Position numbers and translations under genes: made by a program. The notes under the pieces were generated by a model. It worked only from the letters and a program-made list of their open reading frames with translations, ran no database searches and was not told the DNA's origin. A DNA stretch of 64,000 nt from Chachezhania antarctica (lineage in GTDB: Bacteria; Pseudomonadota; Alphaproteobacteria; Rhodobacterales; Rhodobacteraceae): NCBI RefSeq assembly GCF_003646465.1, contig NZ_QZEX01000015.1:1-64000 (forward strand), given 5' to 3'. Positions 8,401 through 16,831 of the stretch are shown here, piece after piece (position 1 is the stretch's first letter; each line of letters begins with the position of its first letter).

Positions 8401-10005
8401 ATCCGCCAGCGGTTCGGCCGTGCCCTTTACCGAAACCTGCGCGGATCCGTCGATGGGCCGGCCTGCCAGCTTGGCAAAGCGCGACAGGTCGGGGATGTCC
8501 AGCTGTGCGCCGCCATCCAGCACAAGCCCGCCTTCCTTGCGGCGCACGGCGATGTCGCCGGTCATGCCGTAATCGGCGATCTTGAAATCGAGCGAGTCGA
8601 GCGTCGCGTAATCCGCGCCGCCGAACGAGAAGTTGCTGCGCAGAACGGCCGTGTCGCCAAGCGCGGCGCTCAATCCGTCATCTTCAAGATCCAGCCCGGT
8701 CAGCGTCGCGCGGAGCGAGCCCGACAGCAGCGGTTCATCCGCGTCGGGCGTCATCGACTTGGCCTTCAGGTCGCCGCCCGCGATGATCTCGGCGCGCTCC
8801 AGCGCCAGGCCCTCGCGGTCGATGCCCGAGGCGGTGATCTCGGCCTGCCAGCGGGTGTTGTCGGTCAGCGTCACGCTCAGGTTGGCACCCGCGATCGACA
8901 CCGGGGGCGCGCCGATGGGCAGCACAACCGATGTCGCATCCGGCGGTTCAATCCGGCCGCGGGCTTCCAGATGGTTCAACTGCCCGTCCGACAGCCCGAG
9001 AGACGCGGTCAGGTCAAGCGCCTGCGTCTTGATTTCGGCGGTGTTGACGTTCAGATCGCCGCCCTGTTTCAGACCTTCGACGTGAAGCTGGGTGTCGGGG
9101 CCGAAGAAGGGCTTGTATTCTTCTGCCACCAGCGATGCGACGTCGCCGCCGAGATCGGCGGTGAAGGTGATGCCGCCCTGGGGCGCGTCTGTCTGTGCGC
9201 CGCTGGCCACGCTGGACAGGGCGACGGTGCCGGTCACCCGGTCGGTATTGTCCGTTGACAATGCGATATCGGCGTTGAAATTTTCCACGGGGCCCGTGCC
9301 CTTGGCCGTCAGCGACAGGGCCGGCGCGCCGGGAATGCCCATCATCGAAGACAGAAGGCCGCCCGACGCTTCGTTCACTTCGACATCGACCGTGATCTCC
9401 TGGCCCTGCGGCGCATAGGCGGCCACGAATTTCAGCTGGTCGCCCGCGCTGTCGAGGCGCGTGGCCTCCATCTGCACGTTCAGCCCGCCATTGGCGAGGT
9501 CCAGTTTCCCGTCCAGCGACAGCGTCGCGGCGATGCCCATCACTGGCTCGCCCAGCGTCAGCTTCTCGGTCGAGATCTCGCCAATGTTCACGGCAACAGG
9601 CAGTTCGGGGATCGAGAACGGCTGCGCCTCGGCCGTGGGCAGTTCCGGGTCGGTTTCGACGGGGGTCGGCAGGCGGGCGAAGTCGATTTCCTCGGCAGTC
9701 AGTGCGTTGACCGAGAACCGCCGCCGCACCAGCGCCAGCCGGTTCCAGTCGAGCACGACATTTCTCAGTGTCAGCCACGGCCCGTCATCGTCGGACACTT
9801 CGATCCGTTCGATCGTCGCGCGCGAGCTCAGCGCGCCGCTCAGGCCCACGACACGCACCTGGCGGTTCTCGCCCGAGGCAAGGCTTTCCAGCGTCCGGAC
9901 AAGGAAACCGCCGGCATCGTCGCTGTCATCGGCGTTCTGTGCGACCGCCGGGCTCAGCATCATGAGGCCGGTGGCCAGCGCGAAGTAACGAATGAATCGC
10001 CGCAT
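5434..10005 (-). CDS. tamB: Translocation and assembly module protein TamB (DUF490)
   Basis: Large periplasm-spanning protein of 1523 residues, anchored in the inner membrane by its N-terminus (MRRFIRYFALATG plus a hydrophobic segment and an AVAQ cleavage-like site). The middle is a long series of beta-rich repeats expected to form a lipid-conducting groove. The last 330 residues match the TamB C-terminal domain (GGSMRIEGT, LMVFGENF-like LAMLVFGENFADISPLRLAQ, and a C-terminal FYERDY beta-signal-like end). The ATG overlaps the tamA stop by one base (TGATG). TamB works with TamA in outer-membrane biogenesis and phospholipid transport. The length is on the long side of the family, which is common in Rhodobacterales. 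Confidence 0.9.
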   Translation of the reverse strand: MRRFIRYFALATGLMMLSPAVAQNADDSDDAGGFLVRTLESLASGENRQVRVVGLSGALSSRATIERIEVSDDDGPWLTLRNVVLDWNRLALVRRRFSVNALTAEEIDFARLPTPVETDPELPTAEAQPFSIPELPVAVNIGEISTEKLTLGEPVMGIAATLSLDGKLDLANGGLNVQMEATRLDSAGDQLKFVAAYAPQGQEITVDVEVNEASGGLLSSMMGIPGAPALSLTAKGTGPVENFNADIALSTDNTDRVTGTVALSSVASGAQTDAPQGGITFTADLGGDVASLVAEEYKPFFGPDTQLHVEGLKQGGDLNVNTAEIKTQALDLTASLGLSDGQLNHLEARGRIEPPDATSVVLPIGAPPVSIAGANLSVTLTDNTRWQAEITASGIDREGLALERAEIIAGGDLKAKSMTPDADEPLLSGSLRATLTGLDLEDDGLSAALGDTAVLRSNFSFGGADYATLDSLDFKIADYGMTGDIAVRRKEGGLVLDGGAQLDIPDLSRFAKLAGRPIDGSAQVSVKGTAEPLADSFDVTVSGETTDLDVGIPDLVPLLKGTAELDIAAARDTTGTHLRTFTLKAPSFDASANGSVSSTNTDLALQAKLEDLGLLVPSISGPVTLDGAVKQAEGTWSGDLSVTAPNDSTIELSGSVPPEGAAQITAKGNVGALPGLVPEELTPIEIDGEATRPATQDAGWTGELNVTAGEGLQALIEGTVDALGQADVTLSATADDKTGMIPEEFAPVALAGRLQRATSGIWQTDVTVTAADAVRATLKGEVGENGTADLDLNGALPFLDTTLPPAMTPVAFSGTATRTEDGQLDARLELDGNGSAMADVEAEMTPDGILQVEVNGQVPSGSGLLPAELEPVTLTANARRRDGVATAQGELTGGAAGSFTFTGRHTAEDGANLTLLGTLKRVEGMIPDDIAPLSLKADFDTDPDQTWTATAHVTGAERIVLHVDGSQGADGLIKGMLDGEIAVIGDLIPASMGPIKLTGQVNQTRAGGWTTKMAARGPRNSALTVDGALNSDGSARISYDARITELQRLLEDFSGTLTSKGQAQLQNGQWRIDTDLSGPGGITSGIAGTYNMTDNRANITAQGQAPLAIANIFITPNSLSGLLNYRLTLNGTPSLDAIAGTITTEGATAAFPAAGQLVEDLRLNVTLNNGSAVVAASASLGEGGDVTVRGPIELLPPFNANLAIALNELGLTNNINVQSSASGQLSLTGPLTGGAQIAGTVNFGETNIDLAATGAGLGLTPIPEITHVGESGAVYQTLVFADLIQTGEESPPVVYGLNIQLNAPNRVFVRGRGVDAELGGSMRIEGTTANVIPTGRISLIRGVVDVLGRPLRLNRGEVSLRGSFTPYIEFVATTNTSEGSATLSIEGALTSPEIVVTSSPERPQDEALAMLVFGENFADISPLRLAQMAASIARAGGITGDGVTNQVREATGVDSIRTGSSGGLGALTTGGYIADNVYSDVTVNTEGDTELNLNLDVTPSVTLRGRVDNTGEGGIGLFYERDY

Positions 10006-11873
10006 CAGAATGCCTGCCCGATACCGATATAGAATTGAAGACCGTCGCCGGTGTCGCCGTCGACGGGGGCGGCCACGTCGAACCGGATCGGCCCGAAATC
10101 GCCAAGCTCGTAGCGAATGCCAAGGCCGGCGCCCGATTGCATGGGGGAATCGCTTTCGACAACGGCATTCCGTCCGACGATCCCCACATCGTAGAAGCCC
10201 ACCAGCCACCAGGTGTTGGTCACCCGCGTCCGCACTTCGAACGATCCTGCCAAAAGCGACCGCCCGCCCGATGTCCCGCCATTGGCTGGAACGCCAAGCG
10301 ACTGGTAGGGCTGCCCGCGGACGGTGCCCGCGCCACCGCTGAAGAACAGGTAATCGGGGGTGATGTTGGGCAGATCGTTGCCCATGTTCGACCCGGCCTG
10401 CACCCGCGTCGCGAACACGACCCGGTCGGAGGGCGGGCTGATGTAGTAGCGGAAATCGCCATAGGCGCGCGCCGCCACGGTGTTGCCGTGGGATTCGAAA
10501 TAGGGTCGCACCTCGGCATCCACGAAGTAGCCGTTGGTGGTGTTCACCGGGTCGTTGCGATGATCCCAGGTGACCGTCGTGGGCACCGAAACGATGTTGA
10601 AATCGCGCTTGCCGAAGACGTCGTTGGCCAGGTCACGGGCGAATTCCACGCCCACTTCGCTGCTCAGCGTCCGGCTCCACCGCCGCTGCACGCCTGCGCC
10701 CACGGCAATATGGGTCAGGTCGTAGAAGGTCTTGTTCTGCTGATCCAGGATCGCAGAGTAGTACACAAGGTCGTCCGGCCCCAGCTTCGCGGGCAGTTCA
10801 AGCCGCGCGCCCAGCGTGCCTTCGATATCCTCGTCCCCGCCGATATTGGCGATCCGGGCCGACAGCGCCAGCCGTTCGGCATTGCCGAACAGGTTGCGGT
10901 GCGTCCAGCTGGCCGAGACATCGACGCCCGAACGCGAGTTCAGTTCGCCGCCGAAGCTGATCCGGCGTTTCTTGCGGTCGTCGACCTCGATCGTGTAATC
11001 CAGCGTGCCGTCGGGGTTGGGAACCTCGGCTTCCTTAAGAACCACGGTGTCGAAGGTGCCGGTCCGCCGCAGACGGTTGGCGACGGTCCGCACGTCGTCG
11101 GGGCTGAAGACCTCGCCTTGCGGGAAGCCGGCGATCTTGCGGATGGCTTCGGGCCGCACCGTCGTATTGCCGGTGATGGTCAGGTTGCCGAACCGCAGCT
11201 TGGGGCCCGTCGCCACGGCGATGGCCGCGTTCAGCCGGGAGTCGCGGTGATTGGCGACGATCTTCTGGTCGCCCACCTTGGCCTTGGCATAGCCTATGTC
11301 CTTCCAGCCCGAGATCCCGGCCGCCGTCGCGTCGCGCAGCACGCGCGAGGACGCGGGCGCGCCGCTGCGGAACCCTTCGGGCAGCTCGGTGCCGGGGGCC
11401 AGCGGATCGATGCTGACATTGCCCAGAACGAATTGCGGGCCGGGGTCGATATCGATGGCGATGGTCTTGATCTGGCTGGGCAGGTTCAGCGGGGGGATCG
11501 TCGCGGCCTCCTGCCCGTCGATGCGGATATGGACCACGGGGCCGAAATAGCCGGCATCGTAAAGCACCTGTACGAAGGTCCGGTAGTCGGCGAGCGATGC
11601 CGCGGCCAGTTCCTGCGCGTCGGTCCGGCCCGTCTGTTTGAAGCTGATGACCGAGGACGCGGCGCGAAGCCTTTCCTGAAGCTCTTCCGAAGCGCCATCC
11701 GCCGTCAGCGTGATTTCCGGCCCGGCAGGCTTGGCCGCCTGCGACTCGGCCGAATCATCTTTTTTCTTGAAGAATTGGGCTGTGGCAGTGGTTGGAGCGC
11801 CAAGCACCAGGGTGCTCAGGGCGCAGACAACAAATGCGCTTGCGGCGCCGCGTTTGTGATCGGGTCGAATCAT
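10005..11873 (-). CDS. tamA: Outer-membrane assembly factor TamA (BamA/Omp85 family)
   Basis: Outer-membrane protein of 622 residues. A cationic N-terminus and hydrophobic segment ending TATAQ look like a Sec signal peptide. POTRA-like repeats occupy about residues 60-280 (for example RFGNLTITGNTTVRPEAI). The C-terminal bacterial surface antigen barrel carries the diagnostic GGAGTVRGQPYQS motif (VRGY/F loop) and ends in FYIGIGQAF with a terminal aromatic residue. It is followed directly by tamB with a one-base overlap, the usual tamA-tamB operon. The promoter is probably in the 150 bases up to puuD. Confidence 0.92.
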   Translation of the reverse strand: MIRPDHKRGAASAFVVCALSTLVLGAPTTATAQFFKKKDDSAESQAAKPAGPEITLTADGASEELQERLRAASSVISFKQTGRTDAQELAAASLADYRTFVQVLYDAGYFGPVVHIRIDGQEAATIPPLNLPSQIKTIAIDIDPGPQFVLGNVSIDPLAPGTELPEGFRSGAPASSRVLRDATAAGISGWKDIGYAKAKVGDQKIVANHRDSRLNAAIAVATGPKLRFGNLTITGNTTVRPEAIRKIAGFPQGEVFSPDDVRTVANRLRRTGTFDTVVLKEAEVPNPDGTLDYTIEVDDRKKRRISFGGELNSRSGVDVSASWTHRNLFGNAERLALSARIANIGGDEDIEGTLGARLELPAKLGPDDLVYYSAILDQQNKTFYDLTHIAVGAGVQRRWSRTLSSEVGVEFARDLANDVFGKRDFNIVSVPTTVTWDHRNDPVNTTNGYFVDAEVRPYFESHGNTVAARAYGDFRYYISPPSDRVVFATRVQAGSNMGNDLPNITPDYLFFSGGAGTVRGQPYQSLGVPANGGTSGGRSLLAGSFEVRTRVTNTWWLVGFYDVGIVGRNAVVESDSPMQSGAGLGIRYELGDFGPIRFDVAAPVDGDTGDGLQFYIGIGQAF

Positions 11874-11962
11874 GACAGCCCAGGTATCCCCACACCTTCG
11901 AGCCTGACCCGCCCCTGTGGCGCGCCTTGGCTAGAGCATGGTTAGCATGTTGCTTCGGCAGT

Positions 11963-12015
11963 AAAAACGACTTTGGGCAATGGGCTCCGCCAGAAAAGGC
12001 GATGACTTGCCCAAA
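11963..12015 (-). terminator. Composite terminator after puuD
   Basis: A 9-bp inverted repeat, TTTGGGCAA (11972-11980) and TTGCCCAAA (12007-12015), encloses a second small stem (CGCC/GGCG on the minus strand). On the minus strand it is followed by GTCGTTTTT. This fits a terminator for the puuD transcript, which stops at 12024. Confidence 0.5.
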
Positions 12016-12023
12016 TGTAACGG

Positions 12024-13271
12024 TCAGGACCGTCCGGCCGCGTACCAGCGTACGATGGCGGCCCGGTCGGCCGGTTCCATGTAGGTCACGTTGGCGGGCG
12101 GCATTGCCGTTGATGCCCCGGCCTGCAGGAACACTTCGCGGGCATTCGTCAGCAGATCGTCCTCGGTTTCAAGATAGACTCCCTTGGGGGCCACGGCGAT
12201 CCCGTCATAGCTGGGCGTGCGGGCATGGCACATCGAACAGCGGCCCTGGATTGTCTGGTGCACGGTATCGAACCCCGGCGCTTCGGCCAGCCGGACATGG
12301 GCCGGGTTGCGGGCCGCCGTACCGTCCGGCGCCGCAGCGGGAAGCCGCGCCAGACCGGCAAGGCTGAGCCCGACGATGGTCAGGAACAGCGCGGCGGTCA
12401 CACCCCATGTCCACCACGGCTTGCCCTTGCCCGCGTTGTCGGTGTTGTGAAAATGCCGGATCGTGACCCCCATCAGGAACACCAGCCCCGCGATGATCCA
12501 GTTGAACGGCGTGGCGAAGGCCAGCGGGTAATGGTTCGACAGCATCATGAAGATCACGGGCAGCGTCAGGTAGTTGTTGTGCGTCGACCGCAGCTTGGCG
12601 ATGCGCCCGTATTCCGGATCGGGCGTGCGCCCGGCCTTCAGGTCGGCCACCACGATGCGCTGGTTGGGAATGATCACGAAGAACACGTTCGCTGTCATGA
12701 TCGTGGCGGTGAAGGCGCCCAGATGCAGGAAGGTCGCCCGCCCGGTGAAGATATGCGTGTAGCCCCAGCCCAGAGCGACCAGCAGGACGAACAGGATCAG
12801 CATCAGTTCCGTCGGGTGATGGCCCAGCTTCGACTTGCAGAGCGCATCGTAGACCAGCCAGCCCAGTCCCAGCGACCCCGCCGACACGATGATCCCGCGC
12901 CACGGCGCGATGTCCACCATCGAGGTGTCGACAAGGAAGATGTCGGCATTGGCCCAGTAGACCACCATCAGCAGCGCGGCCCCCGACAGCCACGTGGCAT
13001 AGCTTTCCCATTTGAACCAGACGAGGTGCTCGGGCATCCGCTCGGGCGCGACAAGGAACTTGGTGATGTGATAGAAGCCGCCGCCGTGGACCTGCCATTC
13101 CTCGCCATGGGCGCCGGTGGGCATGCCGGGCGCCTTCTTCAGGCCAAGATCCAGTGCGATGAAGTAGAACGACGACCCGATCCATGCGATCCCCACGATC
13201 ACGTGCAGCCAGCGCAAGGCGAAGGCGACCCAGTCCCAGGCGATGACCGATATGGTGGCGAAATCAAGCAT
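12024..13271 (-). CDS. puuD: Urate hydroxylase/oxidase PuuD with C-terminal cytochrome c domain
   Basis: Membrane-bound urate oxidase that converts urate to 5-hydroxyisourate. It has 415 residues from the ATG, preceded by GGAG. Several transmembrane helices are visible in the first 330 residues (for example WVAFALRWLHVIVGIAWIG and ALLMVVYWANADIFLV), with conserved histidines as in this family (DUF989). The C-terminal 90 residues carry a cytochrome c haem motif CSMCH and a distal methionine candidate (TAMPPANVTYM). Electrons therefore go to the respiratory chain rather than to hydrogen peroxide. Divergent from the LysR gene, and grouped with HIU hydrolase, PuuE-UraD and AllA, which complete urate breakdown. 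Confidence 0.92.
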   Translation of the reverse strand: MLDFATISVIAWDWVAFALRWLHVIVGIAWIGSSFYFIALDLGLKKAPGMPTGAHGEEWQVHGGGFYHITKFLVAPERMPEHLVWFKWESYATWLSGAALLMVVYWANADIFLVDTSMVDIAPWRGIIVSAGSLGLGWLVYDALCKSKLGHHPTELMLILFVLLVALGWGYTHIFTGRATFLHLGAFTATIMTANVFFVIIPNQRIVVADLKAGRTPDPEYGRIAKLRSTHNNYLTLPVIFMMLSNHYPLAFATPFNWIIAGLVFLMGVTIRHFHNTDNAGKGKPWWTWGVTAALFLTIVGLSLAGLARLPAAAPDGTAARNPAHVRLAEAPGFDTVHQTIQGRCSMCHARTPSYDGIAVAPKGVYLETEDDLLTNAREVFLQAGASTAMPPANVTYMEPADRAAIVRWYAAGRS

Positions 13272-13331
13272 GTGGGACGTCTCCGGCAGGGTGGGCTCGC
13301 GCGAGCCTATGCAGGGACGGAATATCTGGCT

Positions 13332-13350
13332 ATTGATGAGTGAGGGCAAT
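13332..13350. promoter_or_regulatory. LysR-type box between puuD and lysR
   Basis: ATTG (13332-13335), eleven bases, then CAAT (13347-13350) is a perfect T-N11-A LysR-type box. An overlapping inverted repeat TGAGGG-N6-CCCTCA runs 13341-13358. Both lie between the divergent puuD and lysR starts and are the likely autoregulatory and puuD-controlling site. Confidence 0.5.
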
Positions 13351-13372
13351 CACCCTCAAAAATCGCCGAAGA

Positions 13373-14320
13373 ATGTCATACCTCGATAACATACGTACCT
13401 TCGTTCGTGTCTATGAATTGGGCAGCATGTCGGCCGCTGGCCGAGATCTGCGCATTTCGCCTGCGGTGACGTCGGCGCGGATCTCCCAGCTCGAGTCGTA
13501 TCTCAGCGTGCGCTTGTTCCAGCGCACCACCCGCAACCTCACGCCGACGGAACAGGGCCGCGCCTTCTATCCCGGTGCCTGCCAGGTGCTGGAAGCCGTG
13601 ACCGCGGCCGAGGCCGAGGTGACAAGCCTGACGGAACATCCCCGCGGCGACCTGTTCATCGCGGCGCCGCTTGGCATCGGCCGGCGGCTGGTGGCCCCCC
13701 AGATCCCCGGATTCCTGGCAGAGTACCCCGAGATCAACCTGCGCCTGCGCCTGACCGACCGGCGCGTCGACCTGCCCGCCGAAGGGCTGGACCTCGCGTT
13801 CTTTCTTGGAGAGCCCGAGGATTCGACCCTGCGCATCCGCAAGATCGCCGAATGCCGCCGCGTGCTGTGTGCGGCGCCGGCCTATATCGCCAAGCGCGGC
13901 ATGCCGAAGACGGGCACCGATCTGGTCGAGGACCGGCACGATTGCCTTAACCTGCGGTTCCCGGGCGCGACCGAATTCCAGTGGCGGTTGCAAACGGCCG
14001 CCGGCCCCGAACGCTTTGCCGTGACGGGCCACATGGAATGCGACGATGGCGATGTGCTGACGGAATGGGCTCTGGCGGGCGAAGGCATCATCCTGAAGCC
14101 CGTCTTCGAGGTGTCCGAGCATCTGAGATCGGGCAACCTCGTCCCGGTCGCCACCGACACGCCGCCGCTGTCGGTGCAGATGGCGTGCCTATACACCCAC
14201 CGGCGGCATCAGGATCCCAAGACCCGGCTGTTGATGGAGTTCATGTCGGAACGGCTCGCCGTCGCGGTGCAGGGCACCGAGGACACGGCCGAGCCGGTGC
14301 TGGGTGCCGCCGCGGTCTGA
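13373..14320 (+). CDS. LysR-family transcriptional regulator of urate catabolism
   Basis: LysR-type regulator of 315 residues. The N-terminal winged helix-turn-helix is seen in SYLDNIRTFVRVYELGSMSAAGRDLRISPAVTSARISQLE, followed by RTTRNLTPTEQG. Residues from about 90 on form the periplasmic-binding-like effector domain. The ATG at 13373 matches family starts; a GTG at 13340 would add eleven residues and place the LysR box inside the gene. Divergent from puuD with a T-N11-A site between, so it probably controls puuD and perhaps the HIU hydrolase and puuE genes. The effector is probably urate or a later intermediate (inference). Confidence 0.8.
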   Translation: MSYLDNIRTFVRVYELGSMSAAGRDLRISPAVTSARISQLESYLSVRLFQRTTRNLTPTEQGRAFYPGACQVLEAVTAAEAEVTSLTEHPRGDLFIAAPLGIGRRLVAPQIPGFLAEYPEINLRLRLTDRRVDLPAEGLDLAFFLGEPEDSTLRIRKIAECRRVLCAAPAYIAKRGMPKTGTDLVEDRHDCLNLRFPGATEFQWRLQTAAGPERFAVTGHMECDDGDVLTEWALAGEGIILKPVFEVSEHLRSGNLVPVATDTPPLSVQMACLYTHRRHQDPKTRLLMEFMSERLAVAVQGTEDTAEPVLGAAAV

Positions 14321-14326
14321 GGCGGG

Positions 14327-14869
14327 TTACTCGATCAGCACCCGGCCCAGGACGTCCAGACCTTCGGCCCCCGGTTTCACGATCAGCACTTCGCCCGATC
14401 GCGGGAAGACGCCTGTCAGCGCCGTGATGTTCACCTGATGCGTCACCATCATGATCCGCCCGTCCTGCGCGCGGATCAGATCAAGTGCTTCTGCGGTCTG
14501 GGCCGCCCGCCGCGACCTGTCCTGAAAGAAGGAATTCAACGCGGGTTCTTCGGTGACCGGCCCCAGCTCCAGCAGCCGGGCGGTGTCCATGCAGCGGCAC
14601 CACTGGCTGGACAGGACCGCATCGAACGCGATCCCGCGGTCGCGGAACGCCGCGCCGATGGCCCGCGCCTGTGCCCGGCCGCGGTCGTCCAGATTGCGCT
14701 GCGTCGCACAATCGTCCAGCGCGAAGCCGGCCGGATCCCCGGTTCCCGGCGCCAGCGCATGGCGCATCAGCGCGACGGCGCCCGGCGTGTCGAACGCCTG
14801 CCAGTCGTCCGCCCGCAAGGGCAGGGCGGCCAGCAGCAGGGCGATGGTTGCAAGGATCAGCTGTTTCAT
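14327..14869 (-). CDS. Periplasmic histidine phosphatase family protein
   Basis: A 180-residue protein with a clear signal peptide (MKQLILATIALLLAALPLRA-DD). The phosphoglycerate-mutase-like histidine phosphatase core is present: LMRHA with the nucleophile histidine near residue 37, an SQWCRCMDTA segment, and the second histidine in VTHQVNITALTG. Secreted members act as phosphatases of unknown substrate. It is convergent with the LysR gene (6-base gap) and starts 39 bases after the HIU hydrolase stop, so it may be cotranscribed with it. A role in urate use is not evident. Confidence 0.75.
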   Translation of the reverse strand: MKQLILATIALLLAALPLRADDWQAFDTPGAVALMRHALAPGTGDPAGFALDDCATQRNLDDRGRAQARAIGAAFRDRGIAFDAVLSSQWCRCMDTARLLELGPVTEEPALNSFFQDRSRRAAQTAEALDLIRAQDGRIMMVTHQVNITALTGVFPRSGEVLIVKPGAEGLDVLGRVLIE

Positions 14870-14908
14870 GCCCCGTCAGGTAGTTTCCGGCGGGCGGTCG
14901 TCCAGCGA

Positions 14909-15262
14909 TCAGCTGCCGCGATAGGTGGAAAAAGCGTAGGGCGAAAGCAGCAGCGGCACATGATAATGAGATGCCTCGGACATGCCGAAGCGGATCGGGA
15001 TCTCGTCCAGGAACATCGGGTCCGGCCCGGCCTGTCCCGTCGCCTGAAGATAGGTCCCGGCCGAGAACACCAGTTCATAGGTGCCGGTCTCGAATGTGTC
15101 GGCGGGCAGGATCGGCGCGTTGGTGCGCCCGTCGGCATTGGTCTCGGCCTCGGCCACCAGCTGGCGGCGGTCGCCGTCCACGCGGTACAGCCGGATCGGA
15201 ACGCCTTCCGCCGGACAGCCATGAGCGGTGTCGAGTACGTGGGTGGTGAGATAACCGGTCAT
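14909..15262 (-). CDS. uraH: 5-hydroxyisourate hydrolase (transthyretin-like)
   Basis: Second enzyme of urate breakdown; hydrolyses 5-hydroxyisourate to OHCU. The 117-residue length and both family signatures are present: the N-terminal TTHVLDTAHG and the C-terminal YRGS tetrapeptide that closes the active site, plus SHYHVPLLLSPYAFSTYRGS upstream of the end. Divergent from puuE-uraD, which takes the product further. The 156-base divergent region holds a pair of GGTACAAA direct repeats that may control both. Confidence 0.93.
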   Translation of the reverse strand: MTGYLTTHVLDTAHGCPAEGVPIRLYRVDGDRRQLVAEAETNADGRTNAPILPADTFETGTYELVFSAGTYLQATGQAGPDPMFLDEIPIRFGMSEASHYHVPLLLSPYAFSTYRGS

Positions 15263-15307
15263 GTTGTGTTCCCCTTGCCAGTCCCTTCTACATGGTCAGG
15301 TCAGTCT

Positions 15308-15347
15308 GGTACAAAACGTATCCGCAGGCATCTGTATTCGGTACAAA
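15308..15347. promoter_or_regulatory. Paired GGTACAAA direct repeats
   Basis: GGTACAAA occurs at 15308-15315 and 15340-15347, 32 bases apart (about three helical turns), in the divergent region between uraH and puuE-uraD. The spacing places both copies on the same DNA face, as expected for a cooperative operator. The regulator is unknown. Confidence 0.4.
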
Positions 15348-15418
15348 TTGAAAGATTTTCCGGTCAGGGGCCGGTATCGTCCCCCGCGACCGGTGCGCAC
15401 CACGAAAAGGCCCTGAAG

Positions 15419-16831
15419 ATGAACCGTTACCCCCGTGACATGATCGGCCATGGGCCGACCTCGCCCGATCCGAAATGGCCGAACGGCGCCAGGATCGCCG
15501 TCCAGATCGTGATCAACTACGAAGAAGGGGGCGAGAACAACATCCTCCATGGCGATGCGGCGTCCGAGGCGTTCCTGTCCGAAATCGTCGGCGCCGCCGC
15601 GTGGCCCGGGCAGCGGCACTGGAACATGGAAACGATCTACGAATACGGCGCCCGCGCCGGGTTCTGGCGTCTCTACCGGATGCTGAAGGGTATCCCCGTC
15701 ACCGTCTACGGCGTCGCCACCGCGCTGGCCCGCGGGCCCGAACAGGTCGCCGCGATGCAGGACGCGGGGTGGGAGATCGCCAGCCATGGGCTGAAATGGA
15801 TCGAATACAAGGATTACACCGCGGAGGCCGAACGCGCCGAGATGGAAGAGGCCATTCGCCTGCACACCGAAGTCACCGGCGAACGGCCGCGCGGCTGGTA
15901 CACCGGGCGCGCCTCGATGCAGTCGGCGGCGCTCGCGGCAGAGGAGGGCGGTTTCTCCTATGTCGCCGATAGTTACGCCGACGATCTGCCGTTCTGGCAG
16001 AGCTTCGACGGCAAGGACCAGCTGGTGGTGCCCTACACGCTGGATGCGAACGACATGCGTTTTGCCACGCCGCAGGGGTTCAACTCGGGCGAACAGTTCT
16101 ACGCCTACCTGCGCGACACCTTCGATTGTCTCTATGCCGAAGGCGTGATGGGCGCGCCCAAGATGATGTCGATCGGCCTGCACTGCCGCCTTGCCGGCCG
16201 CCCCGGCCGCGCCGTGGCGCTGCAGAAGTTCCTTGACCACGTCCGGTCGCATTCCGACGTCTGGTTCGCCACGCGATTGGAGATCGCCGAGCACTGGGCC
16301 GCGACCCATCCGCCGGTGACCTTCGCCCGCCCGTCGGAAATGACGCGCGAAGATTTCGTGGCGGCCTATGGCGACGTGTTCGAACACTCCCCCTGGATCG
16401 CCGACCGTGCGTTCGATCTGGAACTGGGGCCGGTGCATGACCGGGCCGGGGGTCTCTGGAACGCGCTGACGCGGATGTTCCGCTCGGCCTCGCCCGACGA
16501 ACGGCTGGGCGTCCTGACGGCGCATCCCGATCTGGCCGGCAAGCTGGCCGCCGCGAAACGACTGACCCAGGCCTCGACCGCCGAACAGGCCAGCGCCGGG
16601 CTCGACAGCCTGACGGATGACGAGCGGGACAGCTTCACCCGCCTGAACACCGACTATGTCGAGAAGTTCGGCTTTCCCTTCATTATCGCCGTCCGCGATC
16701 ACGACAAGGCGGGCATTCTCGCCGCGTTCCGGACGCGGCTGGACCATGACCGCGAGACCGAGTTCGCGACCGCGTGCGCGCAGGTCGAACGCATCGCGCA
16801 ACTGCGCCTGGCCGATATGTTGCCCGCATGA
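15419..16831 (+). CDS. puuE-uraD: Bifunctional allantoinase (PuuE) / OHCU decarboxylase (UraD)
   Basis: A fusion of 470 residues. Residues 1-300 are a metal-independent polysaccharide-deacetylase-like allantoinase (MNRYPRDMIGHGPTSPDPKWPN start, VQIVINYEEGGENN, SHGLKW, GWYTGR, MSIGLHCRLAGRPGR), which opens allantoin to allantoate. Residues 301-470 are an OHCU decarboxylase (FEHSPWIADRA at 321, LNTDYVEKFGFPFIIAVR near 415, then the ERIAQLRLADML end), which makes S-allantoin from OHCU. One polypeptide thus catalyses two consecutive steps. The stop overlaps the allA start by ATGA. The upstream divergent gene supplies OHCU. This fusion is known in other proteobacteria. Confidence 0.92.
   Translation: MNRYPRDMIGHGPTSPDPKWPNGARIAVQIVINYEEGGENNILHGDAASEAFLSEIVGAAAWPGQRHWNMETIYEYGARAGFWRLYRMLKGIPVTVYGVATALARGPEQVAAMQDAGWEIASHGLKWIEYKDYTAEAERAEMEEAIRLHTEVTGERPRGWYTGRASMQSAALAAEEGGFSYVADSYADDLPFWQSFDGKDQLVVPYTLDANDMRFATPQGFNSGEQFYAYLRDTFDCLYAEGVMGAPKMMSIGLHCRLAGRPGRAVALQKFLDHVRSHSDVWFATRLEIAEHWAATHPPVTFARPSEMTREDFVAAYGDVFEHSPWIADRAFDLELGPVHDRAGGLWNALTRMFRSASPDERLGVLTAHPDLAGKLAAAKRLTQASTAEQASAGLDSLTDDERDSFTRLNTDYVEKFGFPFIIAVRDHDKAGILAAFRTRLDHDRETEFATACAQVERIAQLRLADMLPA

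Noticed and set aside
5344-9258. A 1304-codon open frame on the plus strand opposite tamB
   Set aside because: It mirrors tamB codons in a high-GC region, shows low-complexity Arg/Gly/His-rich sequence and no domain; tamB on the other strand has clear family features.
13340-13372. Upstream GTG start of the urate LysR gene
   Set aside because: It would add eleven basic residues not seen in the family and put the LysR box inside the gene.
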